This document shows positions 17,632 to 25,606 of a stretch of DNA of 64,000 nt, piece by piece. Position numbers and translations under genes: made by a program. The stretch comes from CAWDVR01 sp044869805. Lineage in GTDB: Bacteria; Acidobacteriota; Thermoanaerobaculia; Multivoradales; SZUA-115. The notes beneath the pieces were generated by a model. It made no database searches. It saw nothing but the letters and a program-made list of their open reading frames with translations, and was not told the DNA's origin. Each line of letters opens with the position of its first letter. The first letter of the stretch is position 1. The stretch covers positions 1 to 64,000 of the forward strand of contig JBIOXV010000187.1 in assembly GCA_044869805.1 (NCBI GenBank), written 5' to 3'.

Positions 17632-18780
17632 TCAGTGCAGCCGTAGGGCGTGGAGCTGATCGATGAGCTTCGAGACCTGAGCTGCGGTGGCGCCCGCGCG
17701 ACGTGCCGAGTCCGCGAACAGCACCAGGCTCGCGGCGGCCTCGGCCGGGACCGCCTTGTCCACGAACACCGGGTACATCTCTTCGACCAGCCGCTTGACC
17801 TTGCGCAGGTCGCGCTCCTCGGCGTAGACCAGGGCCAAGTCGAGGGTAGCGAGCGCGGCCTCGTACGCCAGGCCCTCTTTTTGGAATCCTACGCGCACCG
17901 AGTCCAGGTACTCGATTGCGTCCGCCCGCTCGTGGCATCGGGCGTGGAGGCGACCCTTGACCCAGCGGCCATGCAGCAGGAACCGCTGGTTTGCGAAGAT
18001 CTCGTAGCCCACTTCTAGGGCGCATGCCATCAGCAAGCCTTGCGTGTTTCGGCCCAACTCGGCGAGGTACAAGACGCTGTTGTGTACCGCTCGAAAGTGC
18101 AGCTCCGGGTCGCGGTCGGGGTCAAGAAGCTCGAGCGCCGCCAGGACCTCGTCAAAGGCCTTCTGAGGTTCGCCCGAGTACGAGTAGACGATGCTGAGGG
18201 CGTTACGAAGTCTGCCTTCTCCCTGAGGATCGTCTAGCTCCGTCTGAAAACGAAGTGCGGCGCGGAGAAGATCGGATGCTTCATCGAACTTGCGCTGGGA
18301 TCGTTTAAGGCTCGCCCGTGCACCGAGGGTCTCGATTAGAAGCGCTCTATCGCCTGTGCCATGCTGAAGGGCACGATGGGCTCGCTGCCACAGGCGATCG
18401 GCCTCGATGAAGCGGCCACGGATTCGATTGAGGCCAGCGACCTGTGCCCAAGCCTCGGCAATTAGGTCGGCCGCTACCGCTCGGCGTGGAAAGTTCCTCA
18501 CCGCATGCAGCGCAGCTTCGATTGCCAGCTTGGTAATGCGAAGAGCCTCGGCGGCATCCTGAGTGCGCGCATTCCAGCCTCGCGCTAAGAGGAGGTGCGC
18601 TAGGTCGGGCAGCGTCGCCGCGGGAAGGGCAGAGAGGATGCGACGACGCTCGAGTCGCTGGGAGATGAGTAGCCGGCCAGCCAGTTCCGCCACTGAGGGG
18701 GGACGTGCTGCGGCGACTTCGGCCACCTTCGCCATCGCCGCGCGGATGGCGGCATCGTAAGAACCGCCTTCCTGTGTCAT
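17632..18780 (-). CDS. Tetratricopeptide-repeat protein of a lineage-expanded family
   Basis: A 382-residue all-helical protein (ATG at 18780; an alternative ATG lies five codons upstream). From about residue 100 to 370 it is a TPR array. Examples are RKFDEASDLLRAALRFQ, LRNALSIVYSYSGEPQKAFDEVLAALELL, YLAELGRNTQGLLM and EGLAYEAALATLDLALVYAEERDLRKV. The N-terminal ~95 residues carry a conserved-looking basic helical part (RLLISQRLERRRILSALP). From memory, proteins of this plan are numerous in Acidobacteriota/Thermoanaerobaculia; I cannot verify that here. A 97-residue secreted peptide gene lies 116 bases upstream on the same strand. An intracellular sensor or scaffold role is inferred. Confidence 0.7.
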   Translation of the reverse strand: MTQEGGSYDAAIRAAMAKVAEVAAARPPSVAELAGRLLISQRLERRRILSALPAATLPDLAHLLLARGWNARTQDAAEALRITKLAIEAALHAVRNFPRRAVAADLIAEAWAQVAGLNRIRGRFIEADRLWQRAHRALQHGTGDRALLIETLGARASLKRSQRKFDEASDLLRAALRFQTELDDPQGEGRLRNALSIVYSYSGEPQKAFDEVLAALELLDPDRDPELHFRAVHNSVLYLAELGRNTQGLLMACALEVGYEIFANQRFLLHGRWVKGRLHARCHERADAIEYLDSVRVGFQKEGLAYEAALATLDLALVYAEERDLRKVKRLVEEMYPVFVDKAVPAEAAASLVLFADSARRAGATAAQVSKLIDQLHALRLH

Positions 18781-18896
18781 GGTGCGTGCGAGCATACCGC
18801 AAGGAACAAACCATCGCAGTCCTAAGGCTTGATCCTCCGTGACTACCTCCAGATAGCGCCGCGGGTGCGAGACTCCGCTACCTAGGAAGGCTCGGA

Positions 18897-19190
18897 TCAG
18901 GGCCTGCCGAAAGGATCCAGCGCCGGCCCGTCATCCGTGCAGTCGCCAATCCCGCAACCCCCATCCGAGCCCGAGCCGTCGGTCGGAAGCTCACCGCCCA
19001 CGGTTGGAAGCACGGGCAGGCCGTCGGGATCTCCGGACGAGCCCTCCTTGGCCCACAGGTCCACGAGCCATCCCCAAGCCGCGGCCCAAGGAGTGAGATC
19101 GAGCCGCAGCGGCCCCGCCCAGGCCGCCGGCGCCGCGAGTGCCATCACCATCCCGAGAGCGGCCAGACGCCGCGCCATGGAACGCTTCAT
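18897..19190 (-). CDS. Short secreted peptide upstream of the TPR gene
   Basis: A 97-residue pre-peptide. ATG 19190 follows GGAGGAGG by a few bases, one of the best ribosome sites in the window. Residues 1-25 are a signal peptide (AAPAAWA|GP). The mature part begins with an aromatic amphipathic stretch (DLTPWAAAWGWLVDLWAKEG, residues 31-50). A Gly/Asp/Pro-rich region follows, then a small CGIGDC loop (79-84) and the end DPFGRP. No family is recognised. Its place 5' of the TPR gene in the same direction suggests the two are used together, possibly as an exported signal and its intracellular partner. That is inference. Confidence 0.6.
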   Translation of the reverse strand: MKRSMARRLAALGMVMALAAPAAWAGPLRLDLTPWAAAWGWLVDLWAKEGSSGDPDGLPVLPTVGGELPTDGSGSDGGCGIGDCTDDGPALDPFGRP

Positions 19191-19681
19191 ACATCCTCCT
19201 CCCAGCGCCGCGAGGACGGCGGCCGGTAGTACCGGCGGCTCCTACTCCTCAGCGGCTGTGCCCGCTATTCTGCGGCTGTCTGGCCTTAGAAGCACCCTAG
19301 TGCAGCGAAAAGGCTGGAAAGAGCGTGACACAGCAGCCTGTTCAGGGCGCCTCGCGGGAGTCTGCTTTCCGCGCGTCAGCTTCCGGCGTCCGGCGACAAG
19401 TCATCTGGAATCAAGCGCTGGGCTCGTCTGTCGGGTACAGAGCACGGCGGCTCACCGTGGGACGAGGAAGCGGCGGGCCCAGCACCCGGAACCCAGCCCG
19501 CATGGCTCCCGGAGTCCGCCAAGGCAGGCGGCGGGGTGATCGCGGCACTCGCGGCGGCGAAGCTCGCGCCTCTCCCGGCCCCGGGCGAGGCCGTCGCGGC
19601 CGGAGCTAAGTGGGCATAGCACTTGCCTTTTCCCTGTCGCAAAGGGGGGCGGTGTTTGGGCTACACTAGACGGTCCTAGAC
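19191..19681. other. 491-base gap: no supported gene
   Basis: This stretch lies between the divergent secreted-peptide gene (minus) and the amidase gene (plus). Open frames in it lack ribosome sites and coding-like composition. It contains the Shine-Dalgarno and probably the promoter of the peptide gene near 19191-19260. A TACACT hexamer at 19662-19667 lies 14 bases before the amidase ATG; if it is a -10 box, the amidase mRNA would be nearly leaderless. No repeats or RNA genes are recognised. Confidence 0.4.
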
Positions 19682-20815
19682 ATGCGCGACGGGACATCGG
19701 TCAGCCAGCTCGATCGGCTCAAGCGGGAGATGCTGCGCCAGGCAGTCGAGGAGAACCTTGAGCTGATCCATGGCCGGTCCGCTCGCGCTGCGAAGCCGGC
19801 CCGCAACCGCTCCTGGCTCAAGGGTGCGGCCCTGGCGCTGGCGCTGCCCGCCGGGCTGCTCGCCTCGGCCTACGCCTGGACCAGCAACCTCGTCACTCCC
19901 GCCCAGCCGCTTTCAGTCGCGGCTGCCGCGACCGTGCCCGCGGCCGAGGTCGAGAGCTCGGCGGCCGGTGCGCCGGAGATCATCTTCCCGGCGGTGCGGC
20001 CCGGCGAGGCCGAGCTGGCTCCCGAGCTCGCAAACGAGCTGCTGGCCGCAGCCACCACCACGCCCGTCGACCCCGGGGTCTTCCCGCTCGAGATCCGGCG
20101 GGTAGTGGTCGACCCCGGCCATGGCGGCGGCGCGCTCGGCACCCACACCGGCAACGGCATGGTGGAGAAGGAGATTACGCTCGACATCGGCGTGCGCTTG
20201 AAGCGCATCCTGGCCGAGAGCGGCTTCGAGGTGGTGATGACGCGCGAGAAGGACGAGGACGTCACGCTCCAGGAGCGTGCCACCCTCGCCAACCAGGCTG
20301 CGGCGGACATTTTCGTCTCGATCCACGTCAACTGGATCGACGACGGCGGCGATTCCCGCGGCGTCGAAACTTATTTCCTGGGCACCGCCCAGGAGCCCTA
20401 CCTGAACCGCCTGGCCGCGCTCGAGAACCACGACTCCGGCTATCCGCTGGCCGATCTGCGGAGCCTGCTCGACAAGATCTACGGCGGCGTGCGGGTGAGC
20501 AAGTCCAGGGACCTCGCGGCCTCGGTACAGGCGTCGCTCTACCGCTCGCTCTCCAAGGTGAACCCACAGCTCAGGGACCGCGGCGTCAAGACCGCCCCGT
20601 TCATCGTCCTCGTCGAGACCGAGATGCCGGCGATCCTGGCCGAGGTCTCCTGCTTGTCGAACGACCGCGAAGCCTCGCTCCTGTCGCAGCCGCTCTACCG
20701 GCAGTTCATCGCCGAGTCGCTGGCGCGCGGTGTTCAGGACTACGCGAGCACCGCCTCGACCCCTCCGGTGGTCGCGGCCGGCTCGTCGCGGACCGGCGCC
20801 CAGAAAGGAAAGTGA
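19682..20815 (+). CDS. N-acetylmuramoyl-L-alanine amidase (Amidase_3, AmiC-type)
   Basis: A 377-residue cell-wall hydrolase that cuts the bond between N-acetylmuramic acid and L-alanine in peptidoglycan. A cytoplasmic N terminus (1-44) is followed by one membrane helix (about 45-66) and an Ala/Pro/Glu linker, so the enzyme is probably anchored in the inner membrane facing the periplasm. The Amidase_3 domain spans about 138-355. Zinc ligands are H147 in VVVDPGHGG, E162 in GMVEKEITLD and H215 in VSIHVNW. The catalytic Glu is in PAILAEVSCLSN. No clear Shine-Dalgarno precedes the ATG. The actin-like gene begins one base after its stop, so the two are translationally linked, suggesting cytoskeleton-guided wall cutting. 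Confidence 0.9.
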   Translation: MRDGTSVSQLDRLKREMLRQAVEENLELIHGRSARAAKPARNRSWLKGAALALALPAGLLASAYAWTSNLVTPAQPLSVAAAATVPAAEVESSAAGAPEIIFPAVRPGEAELAPELANELLAAATTTPVDPGVFPLEIRRVVVDPGHGGGALGTHTGNGMVEKEITLDIGVRLKRILAESGFEVVMTREKDEDVTLQERATLANQAAADIFVSIHVNWIDDGGDSRGVETYFLGTAQEPYLNRLAALENHDSGYPLADLRSLLDKIYGGVRVSKSRDLAASVQASLYRSLSKVNPQLRDRGVKTAPFIVLVETEMPAILAEVSCLSNDREASLLSQPLYRQFIAESLARGVQDYASTASTPPVVAAGSSRTGAQKGK

Positions 20816-20816
20816 A

Positions 20817-21854
20817 GTGCTGCAATCGAACGGTAACGTGCTCTCCGTCGGCATCGATCTCGGCACCTCGCGCAGCTCGGTGTCGGTGTCGAACGGCCAG
20901 CGCCAGGTGATCGACAGCTACGTGGGCTACCCGGTCGACATGGTGGCCCGCAAGGTGCTCAAGAAGGACGTGCTGGTGGGCCGCGACGCGCTCGAGTACC
21001 GCAGCATGGTACACCTCTACCGCCCGCTCGAAGAGGGCCTGATCAAGGAGGGCTCCGAGAAGGACGAAGCAGCGGTACGCGAGCTGCTCAACTACCTGCT
21101 GCGCCTGGCCGGCGCCGATGCCAGCTCGCGCAACGGCGCCCGCGTGCGGGCGGTGGTGGGAGTGCCTGCCGAGACCCTGCGCACCAACAAGCAGCAGGTG
21201 CGCAAGGCCATGGCCGGCCTGGTGGACAGCCTGATGATCGTCTCCGAGCCCTTCGCCGTGGCCTACGGCCTGGAGGCCCTGCTGCACACCATGATCATCG
21301 ACATCGGCGCCGGCACCACCGACTTCTGCGTGATGAAGGGCCGCTTCCCCAGCGAGGAAGAGCAGCGCACCCTGACCACCGCCGGCGACTGGATCGACGA
21401 GCAGCTCTTCCGCCTCATCCAGGCCCGCCACCCGGAGGCCAAGTTCTCGATCCACATGGTGCGCGACTGGAAGGAGCAGTTCAGCTTCGTGGGCGAGGCG
21501 CCGATCACCGTGCGGGTGACGGTGCCGGTCGAAGGGCGGCCGACCGAGATCGACATCACCGAAGAGGTGCGCCAGGCCTGCGAAGGCATCCTGCCCTCGA
21601 TGGTCGAGACCATGATCGACCTGCTGTCGCGCGTCGAGCCCGAGTACCAGGAGCGAGTGCGACAGAACGTCATCCTGGCCGGCGGCTCGGGGCTGATCGG
21701 CGGCCTCGGCGCCTACCTGCAGAAGGAGCTCAACCAGGTGGGCGGCGGCCGGGTGCGGGTGGTCAAGGACCCGATCTTCTGCGGCTCCGACGGCGGCCTG
21801 GCGATCGCGCTCGACGCGCCGGATACGGACTGGGAGAAGCTCGCGGCGGGCTAA
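20817..21854 (+). CDS. MamK-like bacterial actin
   Basis: A 345-residue actin-fold ATPase most like MamK, the filament protein that positions magnetosomes; MamK itself has about 347 residues. GTG 20817 is chosen because AGGAAAG lies about six bases before it. Phosphate-1 is GIDLGTSRSS (12-21) and phosphate-2 IIDIGAGTTDFCVMKG (160-175). The adenosine motif is ILAGGSGLIGG (286-296). SEPFAVAYGL (143-152) holds the probable catalytic Glu. VVGVPAETLRTNKQQ, the KEQFSFVG segment and the end VKDPIFCGSDGG follow MamK closely rather than MreB, ParM or FtsA. It is coupled to the amidase gene upstream and overlaps the end of the convergent TPR gene by four bases. No other magnetosome gene is present. Confidence 0.85.
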   Translation: MLQSNGNVLSVGIDLGTSRSSVSVSNGQRQVIDSYVGYPVDMVARKVLKKDVLVGRDALEYRSMVHLYRPLEEGLIKEGSEKDEAAVRELLNYLLRLAGADASSRNGARVRAVVGVPAETLRTNKQQVRKAMAGLVDSLMIVSEPFAVAYGLEALLHTMIIDIGAGTTDFCVMKGRFPSEEEQRTLTTAGDWIDEQLFRLIQARHPEAKFSIHMVRDWKEQFSFVGEAPITVRVTVPVEGRPTEIDITEEVRQACEGILPSMVETMIDLLSRVEPEYQERVRQNVILAGGSGLIGGLGAYLQKELNQVGGGRVRVVKDPIFCGSDGGLAIALDAPDTDWEKLAAG

Positions 21855-24436
21855 GCGAATCTTGTGGGGAGTGTGCCCCTGCCTCGCGACCGCAGAGAGG
21901 CCGCTTGTACCGAAATCAGAAGGGCCGCGAAGAGCATCTCAAGCTCAGCAGAAATGAGAGCCTGGAGTTCTACAGGATCCGGCTGCTTTGGCCGCATCGT
22001 CTCACCAAGCCCAAAGGCTTCTACGACCCGTTCAAGAGAGGTGCGCTCAGTGTGATGAAAAGCCTTAGCTCTAGTTTCGAGATGCGCTCGTAGGCTCCGG
22101 GCTCCTTGTTCGCTTCCGCTCCCTGCTTCGACATGCAGCCGCAGGATCTCGACGGACGGCTCGGTGCCAACGGAGTCGGGTAGTGTTCGAAGCGCGGCGG
22201 CATAGTTCTTCTGTCGCAGGCGGCACACAGCGAGCGCTGACCTGAAATAGTCACGCTGCCGAGAAGATATGGCGAGCTGCAGGCCCCGTTCGAACAGGTT
22301 CGCGGCCTCGCTTACCGTCGCATTGCCACGAAGACCTGCACTCTCGAGCAGAATCATCCCGCGGAGGTGGAGGTCGATCTCGTCCTGCATCGTTGACAGC
22401 TCTTTCGGCTCAGGAAGGAGAGTGAGCGCCTCCGGGAACTTTCTGTCCATGCGCAGTAGGTTGGCCAGACCATTTCGCACCACTCGATCGTGTGGCCAGC
22501 GGTCGAGGGCCATCCGGTAGAAGTTTTCTGCCTCTGGGACGTGGCCCTGAGCCCTTAACACCTCGGCTAGACCGTTGTGCACAACGACGTTATTGGGCCA
22601 GCGCGCGGCGGATTGTCGGTAGAGTTCCTCGGCTTCGGCCAAGCGTCCCTGCTCGCGTAAGACCTCGGCCAAACCATTGTGCGCAACGACGTTGTTGGGC
22701 CAGCGCGCGGCGGTTCGTCGGTAGAGTTCCTCGGCCTCCGGCAAGCGCCCCTGCTCGCGCAGGACCTCGGCCAGACCGCTGTGCACGACGACGTCGTCGG
22801 GCCAGCGCGCGGCGGTTCGTCGGTAGAGTTCCTCGGCATCGGCCAAGCGACCCTGCTCGCGCAAGACCTCGGCCAGACCGGTGTGCACGACAACATTGTC
22901 GGGCCAGCGCGCGCCGGTTCGTCGGTAGAGTTCCTCGGCATCGGCCAAGCGACCCTGCTCGCGCCAGACCTCGGCCAGGCCGTTGTCTATGACCGGATCT
23001 GGGACGCCTTTCGCTGCGGCCTCCGTGTAGAGCGATTCCGCCCACTCTGTGTATCCAGTGTCGAGCGCGGTGGCTGCCACCTTGGAAAGCGTCTTCACCA
23101 GAAGCTCGGGCCTCGTTCTCTCCTCCTCCTGCGCCGCGAGGAGGTCTCTCAGGAAGCTCTGCGCTCTCAGGAGATCTCCCTGGACCAGAAGCCTCTCGAT
23201 CTCCCCCTGGACCTTAGTAACCCTCTCGAACGCCGCCAGCGTGTTGCGGGGCCGCCTCCGCTCTTCTCGCCGTGGTCGGGCCTCATCGAGTGCCTCCTCC
23301 GGCTCGAGCACAGGGTTTGGCGCGTCTGTCTTCGAGAGGTCCGGGAACTGCCTTTCAAGTGCGTGCCTAATCCTCGCCAGCCCCTCGCGGGCCTTCTGCG
23401 GAGGCGCCGCGATGGGCACTCGTTCGAAGACCAGGCTAGTCCAGAGAGCGTCCCACCCCTCCTTGTCTCCTCCCTGAGCCAACGTAAGGATCTCTGTCTT
23501 GCGCTGCTCGGGAAGTGCGCCCCAGATTGTTTCTGTCTCGGGTGGGATCTCCACGGATTGTCGACCCTCGTCAGCAAGGATCGGCCAGCGCTCTATGAGT
23601 AGCTCTTGGAGGAGGTCGGGCAGTTCGGGAAGGCGCTGGCGAAACTCTCTAGACCAGAACTCGGGAGAGCGCGGATAGGAGTCGGCGAGCTCGACAATCG
23701 CATATCGCAAGATGGCGATGGAGTCCGGCTGCATCTCTATAGCGTCGTGCAAGGCGCGCAGTCCACGCAAGGCTCGATCGAGGTCGAGAGTCCGGCCCGC
23801 CTCGCGATTTGCAGGGAGGGGCGGGATCCAGAGCAGAGCCTTCCACGCCTCCAAGTAGTTGGTTTCGCCTGGCACGCCTCTTGTGGCGCCGCTAGACGGT
23901 GAAAGTAGACTCAGCCAATAGCCTTCCAAGGTGTCATCCGTCTGCTGGTAGATCAAGGCCTGTTGGAGCTGCTGAGCAGTGTCAGGCCCGTGTGCGAGGA
24001 GCGCTTCAAGCGGGAGTCCTTCGTGGTAGAAACGCTTCAGGCTGTCGAAAAGGCGTGGCTCTGGAGGAAGCATGGCCGCAAATCGAAAGAGGTTCGAAAG
24101 GTAGGCAGGCTCTACGAGCGAGGTTGACCTCAGGGCCACGGAGGAGGTCGCTGTGCCTCCCACGGCGAGGGCCATGGCATGTGCCAGCTCGACCAGCGCC
24201 GCTGCCTGCTGGGCAACCAGGTCGGCCGTAACACCCCCGATAGCTCGGGGCAGCGCCAAGTCGACAGGTGGAAAGCTGAGCGCACGAAACAGAAGCTCGG
24301 CAGGCTCTTGATTTCCTCCCAAGGCGGGCAGGTATCTCCCACGAAGCCTCTCCGCGAGCGCGGCTGTATCCTGGTCTCGCGCAAGACGGCGCAGGTCGGC
24401 CTTGAGACCAGCGAGAGGATGGAGCGCCGGGTTCAT
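21851..24436 (-). CDS. Large TPR protein of an unrecognised two-gene module
   Basis: An 861-residue cytoplasmic protein without signal peptide. Residues 1-~400 form a helical, Leu/Ala/Pro-rich region of no recognised family. An Arg/Glu-rich spacer (EEALDEARPRREERRRPR) sits near 400, and residues ~485-655 hold six tandem 34-residue TPRs of the form GLAEVLREQGRL, AEELYRR, ARWPNNVV. The DNA of these repeats is nearly identical, so they arose by recent duplication. The C-terminal 200 residues are again helical. Its ATG overlaps the stop of the 365-residue gene (ATGA), showing obligate co-expression. The block has visibly lower GC than its neighbours. Function unknown; a scaffold or sensor is likely. 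Confidence 0.65.
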   Translation of the reverse strand: MNPALHPLAGLKADLRRLARDQDTAALAERLRGRYLPALGGNQEPAELLFRALSFPPVDLALPRAIGGVTADLVAQQAAALVELAHAMALAVGGTATSSVALRSTSLVEPAYLSNLFRFAAMLPPEPRLFDSLKRFYHEGLPLEALLAHGPDTAQQLQQALIYQQTDDTLEGYWLSLLSPSSGATRGVPGETNYLEAWKALLWIPPLPANREAGRTLDLDRALRGLRALHDAIEMQPDSIAILRYAIVELADSYPRSPEFWSREFRQRLPELPDLLQELLIERWPILADEGRQSVEIPPETETIWGALPEQRKTEILTLAQGGDKEGWDALWTSLVFERVPIAAPPQKAREGLARIRHALERQFPDLSKTDAPNPVLEPEEALDEARPRREERRRPRNTLAAFERVTKVQGEIERLLVQGDLLRAQSFLRDLLAAQEEERTRPELLVKTLSKVAATALDTGYTEWAESLYTEAAAKGVPDPVIDNGLAEVWREQGRLADAEELYRRTGARWPDNVVVHTGLAEVLREQGRLADAEELYRRTAARWPDDVVVHSGLAEVLREQGRLPEAEELYRRTAARWPNNVVAHNGLAEVLREQGRLAEAEELYRQSAARWPNNVVVHNGLAEVLRAQGHVPEAENFYRMALDRWPHDRVVRNGLANLLRMDRKFPEALTLLPEPKELSTMQDEIDLHLRGMILLESAGLRGNATVSEAANLFERGLQLAISSRQRDYFRSALAVCRLRQKNYAAALRTLPDSVGTEPSVEILRLHVEAGSGSEQGARSLRAHLETRAKAFHHTERTSLERVVEAFGLGETMRPKQPDPVELQALISAELEMLFAALLISVQAASLRSRGRGTLPTRFA
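22480..22985 (-). repeat. Tandem ~102-base repeats encoding TPR units
   Basis: About five copies of a 102-base unit lie head to tail inside the 861-residue gene, recognisable by the repeated plus-strand string cggtagagttcctcggc and by gccagcgcgcg. Copies differ by a few bases only. Each encodes exactly one 34-residue TPR, so copy number can change without shifting the frame. Confidence 0.85.
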
Positions 24437-25530
24437 GGAGGATTGCCGTGGCGGCGAAGCCAGTTGGATGTGTCTGGGTCGCGGAACTCCAGCTCTAGGC
24501 GCCGCCTATGATGCTGGCGGAGCTTGGCCAGCTCATTATGGTCAACCAGGGGGTCACGGGCAAGCTGGCGTAACGACTCTCGGCAGGCTACCCGGGCCGC
24601 CTCGCCTCGTAGGGGCGGATGGAGGACTTCTCGGAGGCAACCTCTGCCGGAGGTCCGGAGTGGCATCGTGATTCCCCAGCGGAGCCCGGGAGGCGAAGGG
24701 AAGTGGAACGGGCTGTCGTTCGCCTCTATCACCGTCGGCCTACAGAGCCGAGCATCCGGCTCGCTCTGGAATACCAGCGGAATCTCGTACTGCCAGATGA
24801 TCAGCCATTCGCCTGGCTCCAGATGACCCATGCCGAGCGCTTGAGCCAGTCCGATCCAGTCCTCTGTTTCCAGGAGAGGACACACCTCCTGCGCGAAGGC
24901 TGCCCACCAGGGCGGCTCGGAGGGAGAAAGGGCTTGCGAGAGAAGCTCCACCAGGCTCTGCACCGACCCCAGGCCGCTACGGTTCACCGACTCGGCGATC
25001 GCGCTCACCTGGTCGGCGAAGTCGATCGCGCTGAGACCCGTGCCTGGCGGCCGTATGGGCAGGCGTGCGCCGGTGATCGCCCTGAAACGAACATGAAAAC
25101 GGTCCCCAGGACCTGACCGAAAGAGGAACTGGAGGATGCGGTTGAGGGAGGCGACATGGACAAGCTGCTCGTGATCCGGGAAGGCATGACGGTCGAGGAA
25201 ATTCACCGCATTGCGGGACGCCAAGTACTCTGACGCGAGTTCCCCTGGTACAGACACCGAAGCCGGTCGGCAGATCGTCCGCTGCCAGCGGCCAGCCCGT
25301 GCGCCCCACCACCCTTCGCCGTCGAGATCTGCGCCCAGATCGGGAGACTTGAGCATCAGCCCCTCTCGCTCGACAGAAACTCTGTGGTCCATCCTCCAGT
25401 TGCTTGCTACAAACCTCCGGGTCAGGTGGCTCCCCTCAAGATCTGCCAGTGCCCGTTCCCATAAGTGTTGGTGACGGCGCCGGTCGAAGATGGCAGGGGA
25501 ATTCTGGATCTGTGGCGGCGAGCCGGCCAT
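24433..25530 (-). CDS. Unrecognised 365-residue partner of the TPR protein
   Basis: A soluble protein, without signal peptide or membrane helix, rich in Trp and Arg (WERALADLEG, SNWRMDHRV, GEGWWGARAGRWQ, PPWWAAFAQEV, GEWLIIWQYEIPLVF). No catalytic motif is recognised. The C-terminal part has RPTVIEANDSPFHFPSPPGLRWG and ends in a basic helical RQHHRRRLELEFRDP segment. The four-base ATGA overlap with the TPR gene downstream indicates translational coupling and a two-protein complex. The methyltransferase gene lies 76 AT-richer bases upstream. The two may form a transferred accessory module, but no known defence or toxin fold is evident. Confidence 0.55.
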   Translation of the reverse strand: MAGSPPQIQNSPAIFDRRRHQHLWERALADLEGSHLTRRFVASNWRMDHRVSVEREGLMLKSPDLGADLDGEGWWGARAGRWQRTICRPASVSVPGELASEYLASRNAVNFLDRHAFPDHEQLVHVASLNRILQFLFRSGPGDRFHVRFRAITGARLPIRPPGTGLSAIDFADQVSAIAESVNRSGLGSVQSLVELLSQALSPSEPPWWAAFAQEVCPLLETEDWIGLAQALGMGHLEPGEWLIIWQYEIPLVFQSEPDARLCRPTVIEANDSPFHFPSPPGLRWGITMPLRTSGRGCLREVLHPPLRGEAARVACRESLRQLARDPLVDHNELAKLRQHHRRRLELEFRDPDTSNWLRRHGNPP

Positions 25531-25606
25531 GCTGGTGTTGCAAGAGCTCTGAGTCCGCGCGGGATTCTAGAATTTCGGAACTAAAAGCGCAAATTCTGCA
25601 GAGCAA

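Noticed and set aside
20817..21854. Evidence for a magnetosome island
   Set aside because: Only a MamK-like gene is present; no mamA, B, E, M, O, P or Q-like gene is seen, so magnetotaxis is not supported.
22480..22985. Regularly spaced repeats resembling a CRISPR array
   Set aside because: Units are contiguous 102-base TPR codons with no unique spacers, and no cas gene is near.
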